This document shows, in pieces, positions 1 to 11,971 of a stretch of 64,000 bases of DNA. Each line of letters begins with the position of its first letter. Within the stretch, counting starts at the first letter, position 1. This stretch comes from Nyssa sinensis (taxonomy: Eukaryota; Streptophyta; Magnoliopsida; Cornales; Nyssaceae). A program made the position numbers and the translations under genes. Where the stretch lies: positions 14,425,763-14,489,762 of the forward strand of contig CM018033.1 in the NCBI GenBank assembly GCA_008638375.1. Reading direction: 5' to 3'. A model generated the notes under the pieces. That model was not told the DNA's origin, did not search any database, and was given only the letters and a program-made list of their open reading frames with translations.

Positions 1-702
1 ATTTTGACTCATCCAAATTGCCAAATGCTCTAATTTTTCCCTACTTTTCAACAGTGTAAATGGTTTTAAGTTTCTTTGAGTCTTCACCCAAAAACCAATT
101 TTCTTAAGTTTCGGGTCCATTTAGCATTAGGGTTTTCTTACTCTAAAAGCTACGATTGCTCCTCTATTCTATTCCCCCTACGTTACATTCTTCATGCATG
201 CAATTTACAAAACTCAACACAATTTGTATATAAAGGAGATTTAGAAAGAGAATCTTTACCTCTTTCTCTCTCTTGTTTCTCTCTGCATGTTTCTGCCTCT
301 GCTTATCACTTCTGGTTCCTACAACTCCTTTAGTTCCTTATCTTCTCTATTCTGATTCTTGATTCCTCCATGTACACACACATATGCATGCACAATTTCT
401 CATTTCTCCATTTCTCTCTCCCTCTCTACGATTTTCTCTCTCTACCTCAACACACACTCATCACACAGGTCTGGCTTGCACTGTTTTATGCACACAACAC
501 ACTCATTTGCTCTTTTCCCACAAGCAACCCTCTCCCCTTAGTTAAGTTATCATAATTAGGTCTCATATACTAGGTATAGGCATATATATATATATACTAT
601 ACATATATATATACATATTGCTGCAGGAAAATAATGGGTGGAGGTGGGATTCAATGAGGGTCTGCCACCTCATTGTTATTAAATCAGAATTTAAGCATTA
701 TA

Positions 703-738
<36 letters not shown>

Positions 739-1257
739 TTTGTAAATTAAAGCACAAAAGTGCTCATGGGCCAGGTGGTTAAATTTTTGGGAGGAAATTT
801 CTTACTCCCTTAGGTCTAGGGATCAATTCCCATGACCACCCTTTTTTGTCTCTTTTGACTAATTTTTATCTTATGCCTTGTTTGGCTAGCGCATAATTCC
901 ATTTTAGCTTTTTCCTTCGTAATTTCTTTTCTGCTACTCCTTTCTCGAAACAGTTTCTTCTGGGGGTTTTGTATTTCAGTTAGCTTCGACGCCAAAGGCC
1001 TCATGTCAGTTTTACTTCTTTGTGATTTTTGTAGTTAGCTAATTCAAATTCCTGTAGTGTTAAAATGACATTATTTCACCTAATTAATTGATAATTAGGT
1101 TCGAGTATTACACCCTCATCCCTTGACGTGTTTAATTATTTTATTGGTCTATCGTGACCATCGAGAGATTATGATTAATTTTCTTGATTATTCTTTATGT
1201 CGTTTCTAATTAATAATTGGCGAACTAATTATTAATTAATTGGGTCGGGGTGTTACA
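1..1257 (+). mobile_element. 3' part of a large LTR (plus orientation)
   Basis: Non-coding. The right end reads GGGTCGGGGTGTTACA at 1242-1257, a typical plant LTR terminus. The order of features matches the 3' part of the complete solo LTR at 11972-15043: CT-rich leader-like tract with CACACA runs (about 240-540), AT microsatellite (705-736), then a tRNA-like A/B-box block (about 757-835). The left end is outside the window, so no target-site duplication can be tested. The small ORFs are CT-repeat artefacts. Confidence 0.55.
705..736. repeat. (AT)n microsatellite
   Basis: About 16 AT units in the LTR fragment. Confidence 0.9.
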
Positions 1258-4200
1258 AAGGCTATACTAGGGAATAATGGAAGATGTGTCAAACAAATTG
1301 TAAAATCAGTTGATAAGTCATCGAAATGACACAATGAAGCTTGAATGGAGTTTTGACAATTTATTCAGAATTGATGTGAGTCAATGAGACTACATAGTCA
1401 TTTATGAGATGCAGATAAACATGAAAATCCAAACGTTGAAATTTTATGAAACAGATTACAGTATTTGAAATCAGAGTGTCGAAATTAGCTAAGGTGTCAA
1501 TTTTGGTACAATTCTAAGATAGTTTATTATTTGACACGTATCCGCACACAATTGGTCAACTGGCCATGTGACATATGGGATGCGTGCAAGGCTTTTCCAA
1601 TAAGCTAAATGGAGATTCTAGAAGGAGATATGTGACAAAAGTAGGGTGGTGGAAGAAGAGATGATTGTGTGTGGTAAGGTACATGAAAAGGGACAAAAAT
1701 GACAAATTGAGAATTGATGGGACAAGCCCTTTTTCTCTCTCATCTCTTTTTCCTTCTCTTTCCCCCTTAGGCGGCCGACAAACCCTTTCCCTCTCTCTCT
1801 CTCTCCATCTCTCTCTTTTCCTTCCATGGCCAGTTGTGAGTGTGTGTGTTCCAAAGAGATGGAGAGTCGTGAGGTGTGTGAGATGAGTGTGTGATACAGA
1901 TGGTGTGTATGTGTGTGATACTCCGTATGTGTGTGTATCAATGTGTGTGTGTGTGACACACACAGTGTGGCTGAACCAAATCAGAGGAGATAAAGAAGGA
2001 AAGAAAAAGAATAAGAAGAAAAGGAAGGAAAATGGCTAGACCAAGGGTCGGCAGCCATAGATGGTTGGCTTTAAGCTCTCTCTCTCTCCTCAATAGTTTC
2101 TATCTCTACAAAGAACATGAGATAAGGACTTCTTACTGTATTTTTTTTAGCCTTTGTTATGGAATTTCTAGGGAATATTTCATGCTTGATTGTGTATTTT
2201 TGGATACATACATACATATATATATATATATGCATTTGCCTTTTCTGTGAAAGAGAGAACCAATCTAGGTTCTCTCAAATTTTGATGCCTTGATGATTGG
2301 GGTCCTTAAATGGAAGATTATGTGACTTATGAACCTTTTAGGATAGTTTCTAATCAAAGAGAAAGAATAGAAATGGATAAGAACTGTGATCATGAAGAAA
2401 CTTACAATTGCCTGAAAAAATTTGGTGGTTTGGTTGTGAGTGAAATTCTAACGTAATTCGACCGTTGGTTTGAGCATGGTTGGATCCTACATGACAAATC
2501 AATTGAAATAGACTCAAGAATCGAATGAAATGAACCTCCGAAAGGGTAGGACATGTGATGCACAATAACTCACCGAAAAAATCATGAGGTGAGATTTCAA
2601 TTTGATTCAAGGGCTTTTGACACCTGAGAATTGCCCCAAAATGTGTAAAAAGAATATGTGTAGGCAATAAGAAGAAAAATGGGCAAAAATGGAAGTTTCC
2701 GGTGTACCGGCACCGGAGAAGGGGTACTGTTCCAGCTGGTTGACCCGATCAATGATCAACAGGGTTTGGTCAACTCAGGATCGAGTCAGTCAACCAGGTC
2801 CTTGTTCGGGTTACGAGTTAGGACCGCAAGTTGGATTTTGGGGGCAGGCCTTAGAGGCTGTTTGGTTTTACAATTTGGGAAAAACTAAGTTTTGTGAAAG
2901 GTCCAAATGAACTGGTTCAAAGATTTAAAGGTTCACTGTTGAACCAGTTCAAAAAGCATAAATTATGAAAATGTCCCTCTTTTTAATATATTGAATTTTA
3001 AATGAAAATAAAATGAAAAGTAGGGCTTTTTTAAGGTTTTTTGAGAATTTCGGACTCAATGACAAGGTTAGTTTGGACATTCGAGACCCAAGATGGTTTC
3101 ACATAATTATTTAAAGTTACGAAAATACTCCTTATGATAGTTTAAGAAACTTAAAGGCTAATTAAGATTCAGAAAGGGCTATTCCAAGATTATTGGATGC
3201 CCAAAATTCAAATATATGATCAGACTGGATAAAATATGACTCGGTAATGGTCCTATCTAAATTGGTATAATGAGAATTATACCCCTAGACTTATATTATG
3301 CAATTGAAAATCAAATTAAGATCCGAAAGAGGCATTCCCAATATTTTTGAATACTAGGAACTCAAATATGACATAAGAATAATGAAATAAAGACTCGGGG
3401 TAGTCCCACATGAATATGTGAAATTACTAAAATGCTTATAGGCTTGGCATAGATACTTAGAATCATTGATAAAATATAAAGAGTACATTTTTAAGGTTTT
3501 TGGATCTCTTAGATCCAGTTTCAAGGTCGGGTTTGGAGACGATGTCTCGATAGACGTGTAACTTGTCCAATAAATTACAAAAATACCCTTATGGACTTAA
3601 AGGACAATCAAATGACTTAGAAACTATACGGTAAGGCCTCCTTAGGGTTTTGATGCCCAGGAACACGTTTTTTATATCCATTGGGGTAAGCAGATAATCG
3701 ATATGTAGGCTAATATGAAATTAGCCGTAGAGAACCTTAAGGCTTGACAAAATACCTTAGTATTAAGGACCATGGTAGTCTCGGAGATGGAACAATGAGT
3801 GTGTAAAGTACCTAAGACAGATTATGAATGACATATGTAGTGTCTCCTTGTAGTGTGACAATGATTGAGACTAAGGTGAAGTCTTGACCTGTTAACAAAT
3901 ATATATATCTATATGTCATTATTATTAGATTCCTTGTCATTTCTTTAACAACATGCTATGACTATTATTATGATTATCATAATATTAGACTCCTACTTGG
4001 TATTATACTGTGAACATGACTAGTATATTGATTCTTATTATTGGTTACAATTCTATTATGCATACGTATATATGATCACATTGGTTTATGTGATTACTTG
4101 TGAATTAAATGTCATGTATTACATTCATTGGCTATTGTTGTGGACTTGATGTCTCCTATTGTTTATACTGTTGAACATACTTGAGTGGTGTGAGATTTGA

Positions 4201-5037
4201 ATGGATATGATGACGTTGAGCCTGCTTGAGTGGTGTGAGATTTAAGTGGATATGATGACGTTGAGCATACTGGAGCAATATGAGCTTGAATGAATATAAG
4301 GATATTGAGCATATCAAAGTGGTACAAGGTTTATAAGGAATTGAGGATTTTGATTATACCAAAGTCTTGTGAGATTTGTATGGATTTAATGATGTAGATT
4401 TGTTTGATAGCAAGGAAATGTGAGCCCCAATGATTGTTGTGATGGGGATGGTGTCTCTCTTTGATTACGAGCCGTAACACAGCGCGGGATACTTCTTAGG
4501 TTTATGAGTTAGCAACTCATGAAGGACAGGATACAGGCACTTCGGGGGCCCTATGCATATGTCGAAGACATCATGAGCTTATAAGCATATCATACTGCAT
4601 TCATGAAAGCAATTGTGTATTTTGCATTGAGTGTTTGTATTGACTATTTAGATGAATGCAGTGGACGATGATTGACTTGTTATTGGACGATGACTGACTT
4701 GTTATTTTATAGCATGTGTTCGATATGTATTGGGATGGTGTGGTGATCACACCTTATTGATTTATTTCATTCATGATCATATTGGTTATGTTGCCAACCT
4801 GTTCTATATATCTATTGTCATTGAATGTATATCTTGTTCTTGTGGTTTTAAAACAAGAAATGGAGGTGCTTCATGAAATTATAGGTTTACACTTATGTCA
4901 TGTGTCCGAACTTTCATATGCCGACTGCTTATTTATTATTGTTAAACTACATGTAATGGTGCTATACCATCTTAATACTTATACTTATGCCTGTGTCTGT
5001 GATACATTGATATTGTGTGTTTGTTATACATACTAGA
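1258..5037 (-). mobile_element. LTR-derived non-coding DNA, minus orientation, ends not found
   Basis: No gene is seen. Read on the minus strand, the order again follows the large LTRs of this window: a block near 4430-4560 (cognate of about 12400-12640), a CCGGTGCCGGTACACCGG-like block at about 2695-2720 (cognate of about 13950-14000), then a CT-rich/CACACA tract at about 2040-1900. A 45-bp tandem repeat sits at 4173-4330. Neither terminus is clear, and it appears cut by the neighbouring LTRs. Confidence 0.4.
4173..4330. repeat. 45-bp tandem repeat, about 3.5 copies
   Basis: The unit begins GAGC(A/C)T(A/G)CTTGAGTGG and ends GGATATGATGACGTT. The first two copies are nearly identical; the third and partial fourth are diverged. 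It lies inside the LTR-derived block. Confidence 0.7.
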
Positions 5038-8000
5038 TATAACACTGCTGACCTAATTAACAAATAATTAGGGTCAATTGAAAAGATGTTAATAATATAA
5101 ACGCATAATCTTACCGTATTAAGTATTAAGAGATAAAATTTCATGAAATTGTCAAAAATGACACAAGTTATGATAATAAGGCAAAAGTCAAAAGACTAAT
5201 ACTAGTGGCAAAATAATGTTAGCCAGTGACCAAAAGTTAATAAATAAAAATTTATAGAAGACATAATGCAAGTGATTTAAAATAAAAGAAAAGAAGAATA
5301 AAGAGTAAAATACTCCTACAAGGTTTTGAACCCAAAACCAAGAAAATAAGGAAAGATTTATGTCAAAAAGATAACCTCTAGGCTATCAGCACTTTTGTGC
5401 TATGATACCCGCATGATATGTATATAACCCATAGAATGTGTAGAAAATTCAAAAAAAAAAGAAACGTGGCATCACCCCATTGCACATCCCACTCAACCAT
5501 AAAATGAATGCAAAAATCTAATGATGCATGCAGCTGACTTGAGGCTATATCATACCTTGCATAAGTCTTGAGAGTATTCATCAAACCTAGTGTGTATGTG
5601 TGGCTAGAGAGAAAGAGATAAGAAGAAGAAGAAGAAGAAGAAGAATAAAGAATGAAGGAAGGAATAAAGGAAGGGCTTGCATGCCTGGATACAAGAAAGT
5701 TGTAGCTAGACCAAAGGGAGAGGAAGTACTGCCATAAAAAGGGAAACCAACTGAGACTTTCTCTCTCTAAAAAAATTACAAGTAAAAACTCATTGTTGGA
5801 GGCAATATTTTGTTTGCATGTATATGAAATGATATATATGTGTGTTATACGTAAATAAAATGAGTAAAACCAAGTTAGAATACTCCAAAATAGTAAACCA
5901 AACCCTAAACCGCCATTGATAACCTTAGATTCTAGGTCTGGACAAAAGTTAAACCAAATTCTATTTTGGGAACGCGGATCAAAAATAGAATGAAAATGGA
6001 GCATAATGCAAAAAGAATTAGGTCATTTGGCTCAAAAATGAGCATTTTATATACAGTTGCAGGTTAAGAATAATCAACATGACCAAACCCTATGGCTTGA
6101 GTTAATTCATTAAAAAAAAAAAAAAAAAGGGCAAAATAAAGCCAAGACCCTTAGGATTGAAATGGGATTGGAAACAGAGAAAATAAGGGCTCCAAAACTC
6201 ACGAAATAAGAAATAACGTGGTCATTGAAAAATTGAGTAAAGGCCTTTCTGACCACCACAATGAGATTAGAGGGACACAAATGTTTCATAAAGACTCTAA
6301 AACATGTTTAGAAGGGTTTAGGAAGAAAAAAACAACCAAAATAATGCAAGAAAATTGGGGTTGAAACAAAAAAAATTTCAAAATCCTGCGACCGGTGCCG
6401 AAAATGGTCACTGAAGTGTTGCCGAAAAAATGAAGAAGAAAGACTGTTCATGGGTCGGGTCAATCGGGTTCGAGTCAGAACCTGCCCAGGCACAGATCTA
6501 GTTAATCAAAACTACATCATTTAGAGCTTTGGATTTAAGAAGTTTAAATGGAAAATTAGACTGTTTGGCAAAAGGGATAAGCCCTGATTTGATAACCCGA
6601 TCAGGATTGGGATAACCTACCCCTAGATTGATCCCTTGTTCGCTGTTTGGAAAAGAAAAAATCAGAAAAAATGAGGGGAGCTACAGCTTCCCAAGTTCGA
6701 ACCACTAACCTCTCGCACGTGGAGACTTAAAGGCCATACGCTTGCCATTGTGCCACCGTGGCACTTGTATTATAATAATAACCGAATATATATATGTATA
6801 TATATATATATATATATTTATATAAAATATTAAATTAAATAATTTAATTTAATTATGATAAAATGTTTCGTTGCCTAAATAAAATAAAAAGATAGTGTAT
6901 TCTGACTTTTTCTAACATTCTGGACCCAATGAAGAGGTCCATTTTACAAGATGAAATCCTAAAAATTTAGACACATAAAATGTAAAAATTATCATTTTAC
7001 CCTTAATGATGCTCGAAGTCAATTAAATACAAAAAGAGTCTATCTTAACTATGTTGGACGTTCTAGACTTAATGGTGAGGTTCGTTTCACCCAAATAAAT
7101 TTTGAAAAATATGGAACAACAAATGAAGTAATACCCATTGTGTCCTCAAGCATTCATTTAGCTATAAAATGAATCCAAAAAAAGGGGCAGGACCTAACTT
7201 AAAGTTTTAAGGCTGCTAGACCAACGAATAGAATTCGTTAAGAAAAATTTAGTTACAAAAAATAATAAGTGGACAATAATAATGTTTTAGTTATGTTCGA
7301 ATACGACGTTATGTGCATTTGACTCATGGATCTAGGAACCAGGGACAAGGGGAAAGAGATTAAGGAAACAGACTGGGGACTTGAGTTGAGTAATCCTACA
7401 TCTTGAATCAGTGGTGTTTTATCTCCTATTTAAAAAATGCTTAAGTGTTTTACCTCCGATTGAAAAATGCTTAATCTATTTTGTGAGTAACTCGGTATCT
7501 TGAATCAGTGATTTTACATCATGCTTCCAAATGTATACTTTGTTAATTTTTATATTTGCTCAAAATGTCTATTCTGCACTCTATGCAATATACGAGAGCT
7601 ATGATCTTCATGACTATATCTTCAAATAACATTCTTATTTACTAATTTGAAAGATGTCGTGTGCTTGAATATCAACTAAATTCTTTAGCAAAAATGTCTG
7701 TAAACTATGGCACCCCTTTCAATGAGAAAAATGATTTGTGTAAACCAAATTTGTCTACGTAACCTGAATCATACTTATTTTGATCCGATCATGTGTCTGT
7801 CTGAGGCCTACCCATGTAACGCTCTGACTCTAGTGATGAGACTTACCCACGTGGCATTCTGACTCGATTCTTGTGTCTACACGAGGTTTACCCATGTGGC
7901 ACTCCGACTCTTGATGAGACTTATCCACATGGCACTCTGACTTATTATGGAATTAATGATTGAGAGTTACCTACATGGCGCTCCAAGTCTTGATGAGATT

Positions 8001-9495
8001 TACCCACATGGCGTTCTAACTCGTTGTGGAATTAATGACTGAGAATTACCTACATGGCGCTTCGACTCTTGATGAGACTTACCCATGTAGTACTCCGACT
8101 CAATATGTGATTCTTCAATGTGTGTAATATGTGTCTATCATTCGTCTCGTGTTATCCGTTCCGCATTAACTATCTGAACAATGTTTTAAGAAATATATGT
8201 GCTACTATATGTTTTGTGAATAACTCTTCACAATCTACTCTGTGTTTTGATATTCAAACTGTACTATTAAAAATGATGTATTTTAGAAATGCATGTATTA
8301 TATCTGCTTGAATCTTTAGTATGTTTTATACATGATTTGTTTTGAAAATGTGTTATAAGATATTCTTGTGTATATGTAATCTATTTGAAGAAACTTGGTG
8401 CCGATGGTATTTTGTGCAAAACCCTACCTTTGCAAAACCTGTGACAAGATGCAGGAATTACTCACGAACTTAGTAAAGCTCAAATAGATTTATCCAAACA
8501 TATTTTAGGTAATTGAATTAGCAAGGAGGTGATAAAATTTACATAAAAAAGCTAATAGCGTGAATGCGATGGATCTTTTGCGTAAGGATCGTGATTAAAT
8601 ATGATGTGGAACCTTTTTGGTAACATATGATGTATTTTTGGGCACAATGACAACTTAGAATTTTGGGAATTAGTATTATGTACCTTCTGTTAGACACATA
8701 CATGGATGTGCATATAAACGTTGATGAATTATGTTAATGATGGTGATCACAATGACTTTACCTTAAGAACCCTCTATAAATGATTGGTGTTGATCGGTTA
8801 TCAGATGAGTTACATATGTGTAGCTTCCGCACTTGGTAAAATAAAAGAAAAACATTTATCACTCTTTGGTGCAATTCATTTGACTTTGTACGGCCTGTCT
8901 AAGTGATAGTGTCAATCACCGGCCCCTAATCCGCATAAGGTGGGTTCCGGGTCGTGACGCTAGACTTTAGGGTGTCCTCTTCAGACTTACATTGATTTTT
9001 GCACGCTGCTTGCTTGTATATTTTGGAAAACCCTACTGGGCATTACGACTCACCCCTGCTGTTCAAGGGAATGGCAGGTATTGGATTGGTGGACTACAAC
9101 AGTTGGAGCAGCACGATGTGGACAAAGACTAGTGTTTTAGTCAATTTACATTTATATATCCACTTATTATATTTATTAAAGGTGCATGCACCCTTCAAAC
9201 TATTAATGTATATGTTATGTATATAAGGACGGTAGAGTCAGTTTTGGACATACTTTGTTTAGTACTGTTGGTAGACATTTGATGTAGTTACATTGTGATA
9301 TTTGTCTGTTTCGTTTAATCCCGTTACGAAACTTGAAGAAGTATAATCATAGAACCTAACCAAAACTAATTAAAAGAAATCATTTAAAAAAAATGACTTG
9401 TACTTTATATATTTGACTAAGATAGTCAGTCCTATTACCTTCCTTTCGGGATCCAATGACTCCTTAGTCCGGCCTTCCAAACTAGGGACGTGACA
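5038..9495 (-). mobile_element. Large LTR-like element (minus), about 4.46 kb
   Basis: On the minus strand it begins TGTCACGTCCCTAGTTTGG at 9495 and ends AATTAGGTCAGCAGTGTTATA at 5038, matching the TGTCACG...TTACA termini of other LTRs here with the last CA mutated to TA. Internal order agrees with the 11972-15043 LTR: GGTTCGAACC/CGGCACCGG block at about 6380-6490, then a CT-rich tract with CACA runs at about 5590-5770. The flanks TTACT (9496-9500) and CTAGA (5033-5037) do not match, so integrity is unproven. No gag or pol. Confidence 0.5.
7780..8110. repeat. Degenerate short tandem repeats
   Basis: Repeated phrases of the type GAGACTTACCCACATGGC and CACTCCGACTCTTGATGAG recur about eight times at irregular 30-60 bp spacing. 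They sit in the 5' third of the minus LTR-like element. Confidence 0.65.
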
Positions 9496-9589
9496 TTACT
9501 AAACTTTAAAGTACAAACTCAAATTCAAGAATTTAAAACAAATATTCCAATCCCTACCAACAATTCTTTCTTGCCCTCTTTGATCCATG

Positions 9590-10010
9590 GTATCATTATA
9601 CCATGCAGTAACAAATTAGGTAATTTACAAGTTTTATAATAATATCAAATTGGTACCTTACCAAATTTTTTATTGGAATAATCTCATAGGGCAAGTGTCT
9701 ATACATTTTTAAAAGCGACAATTTTGTCATTTTCAAAAAGAATTTGGACGGGAGGATAGGACAGTAGTTTGTCAAAAAAAAAAATTAATAAATAAGAGAG
9801 ATTTTTGTACTTTTGAAAACCTCAGGAGGGGTCAAAAAAAATTATTGAGGACAAAAGTCGAGGTCCTACTGGAACATCTTTTCGGAATGTTTTCAATATT
9901 TTTTTTTTCTTTCGTTGGAATGTTTATTTTGTTTATTTGAATACAAATATTTTCTTGCATCACATTAATATGTTTGTACCAGTTGATGCATACCTTTTCT
10001 TATTATTTTT
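9590..10010 (+). repeat. Duplicated segment, copy 1
   Basis: 9595-9720 is closely similar to 22735-22860 (shared ATATCAAATTGGTACCTTAC and neighbours), and about 9880-10005 is similar to about 25130-25285 (shared GGAATGTTTATTTTG and TGATGCATA). Both are in the same orientation. In this copy the two blocks are separated by about 160 bp. No coding capacity. The remaining bases between 9496 and 10286 show nothing further. Confidence 0.7.
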
Positions 10011-10286
10011 TTTCAAATAATTAGAGTGTTTGAAAAAAAATTCAAATTTGATTAAGTCAAATCATTTCCATTAAACCATCTCACTCTAAAAAAAAAACTA
10101 ATCCTCCTTTGATCAGACTTTATTTAAGTTTTTATATTTTTTTAAGAATAAATGAATCAATATATTATTAAAAAAATTTAAAACCAATCATTTATACTCT
10201 GCATAATCAATTTTGGGTTCTCCCAAACAATCCCTTATAATCGAAATCCATCGCAATTTAGGTTCCTCTTCGTAAAGTTTTAGAGT

Positions 10287-10791
10287 GGGTAATTATATTG
10301 ACTATTCTTAAAGTTTTTGAAAATTACACTGATCTTTTTTTAAATTTTTAAAATTACACTGACTTTCTCTATTTTACCTGACAATATACAGATATCTTTT
10401 TCCAATCAATTTTTTCTTCAAAATGACAAAATTACCCCTTCCATGTTTTTTTTTTCAATTTTTTAAATTTTGACCAACCTTTTTCATTTTTAAATAAATA
10501 TTGATAAAAAAAAACCCTAAATTTTTTTTACAAAATAAAAATAAGTTATTTATTTTAAATTTATTTTTATATAAAATAATAATAAAAAATTTAAAAAAAT
10601 TTAGTAAAAATCAATCAAAAATGAAAAAATGCAAAAATAAATAATAAAATGGGCCGTTTTGTTATTTTAAAGAAAAATCTTTGATTGAAGATAAGTATTT
10701 GTATAAGAGATGTTAATGTAATTTTAAAAATTTCAAGAGAAGTTAGTGTAATTATTAGAAACTTCAAGGAAGAGGTCAATGTAACGTGCCC
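10287..10791. mobile_element. Mutator-like foldback MITE (505 bp)
   Basis: The ends are inverted: left GGGTAATTATATTGAC, right GGGCACGTTACATTGACC read on the minus strand. The inverted similarity continues through ATTACACTGA/ATTACACTAA blocks for well over 100 bp. Flanking 9-mers TTTTAGAGT (10278-10286) and TTTTAGAAT (10792-10800) agree at 8 of 9, the MULE-type duplication length. AT-rich and non-coding. Confidence 0.75.
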
Positions 10792-11577
10792 TTTTAGAAT
10801 TTAGAAGGGTAAATTGCACTTTTCACCCTGTAGTTTGGGATTAGTGTCAGTTTAGCCCCTATTTTTTAAATTTTGGCACATTGAATCCTACATTTTTCGA
10901 TTTGATTGCAATGTGTCACAATCTACTAACGTCGTTAACAATCCTGACGAAAAATAAGCATATGTTCATCACATGCACATGGATCAAGAGCTCTTTAATC
11001 ATGTTGTAAATTTTTTTAAAGATTGATCACTGTTGACTTTTTTATTACCTATTTTTTCAAACTTTGTTAAAAAATAAATAATAAATAATTTTAAAAAAAG
11101 GATTAATAATTTTATAAATTACAATGATTTAAAATTAATTATAAAAAAATTATATAAAATCTTCATATATAATTATGTGACTTATTTTCTTTTATAAAGA
11201 AGCATTAATATTTCTTTTATTTAAAAAAAAAAACTAAATCTCACACAAATAATTATCTTGACTGTTTAACACTTTTTTTTTTTATATTTTTTCTTAGATG
11301 AATGAAATAAAATGTCATTTAAAACTTAAATACAATGAAACAAATTTTATAAGGAGGAATTGAGTATTACATTGATTTAAAGCATTTTTGAAAAAAGAGA
11401 TTTAAAATTGATAAAAAGTGTATGGTAACTTGTGGCATATATATGGTGCTTAGGAGAAGCTATACATCTCTAATACTTTTGAAATTTTGATTTTTTTATT
11501 AATATGTTTTGTATAATTCTTTTTTTTTTTTAATTACAAGTGGCCCTTCAACCTTTTTTTTTAAAAAAAATATATTT

Positions 11578-11778
11578 TTACATATAAATGATCTTCTTAA
11601 ATTTGTTTTCTTTTGGCTCCCCCAAAATGCAAGGCCTATATCTTCTATTGGCTATAACAGACTTATGGTTTTTACATAGGTAACTGACAGCGGACAATTC
11701 AATTAATACATTCACAGTTGCTTGTTTGGATAGTCTTTGATTCCAACTACATACATTGCTAAGCTTTTCTTGACTCAT
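11578..11778 (-). other. 66-aa ORF in the loop of the foldback MULE
   Basis: I do not recognise this ORF. It begins MSQEKLSNVCSWNQRLSK and contains SVIANRRYRPCILGEP. Its base composition is less AT-biased than the surrounding loop, so a captured gene fragment (Pack-MULE style) is conceivable. A chance ORF is equally possible. Confidence 0.25.
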
Positions 11779-11971
11779 TTAATTAAGAAAATAAAAAACA
11801 ATAATATTGTGTTTGGGCTTTGAGTAACTTTAGAAAGTGTAGAGAGAGAGAAAATAATATATTTTTATTATTTTTATTTCATCCATCTATGGAAAAAAAA
11901 TTAAAAGGTGTTAGAAAAACAAGATAATTATTTGTATAAAATTTAGTTTTTTAAAAGAAAAAGAATATTAA

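Noticed and set aside
1556..1963. 135-aa minus ORF with His/Thr repeats
   Set aside because: Translation of CA/GT and CT microsatellite-like tracts in LTR-derived DNA; a second frame is equally open.
5378..6004. 208-aa minus ORF, the third longest in the window
   Set aside because: Made of CT-rich low-complexity (poly-Ser) sequence and lies in the 3' part of an LTR-like element; no domain.
6690..6765. Functional tRNA gene
   Set aside because: A and B boxes are present but no cloverleaf or anticodon arm could be formed convincingly.
4094..9500. Alternative left end of the minus LTR at 4099 with TTACT matching the right flank
   Set aside because: A 7-base match is expected by chance in this length, and the conserved LTR end motif is at 5038.
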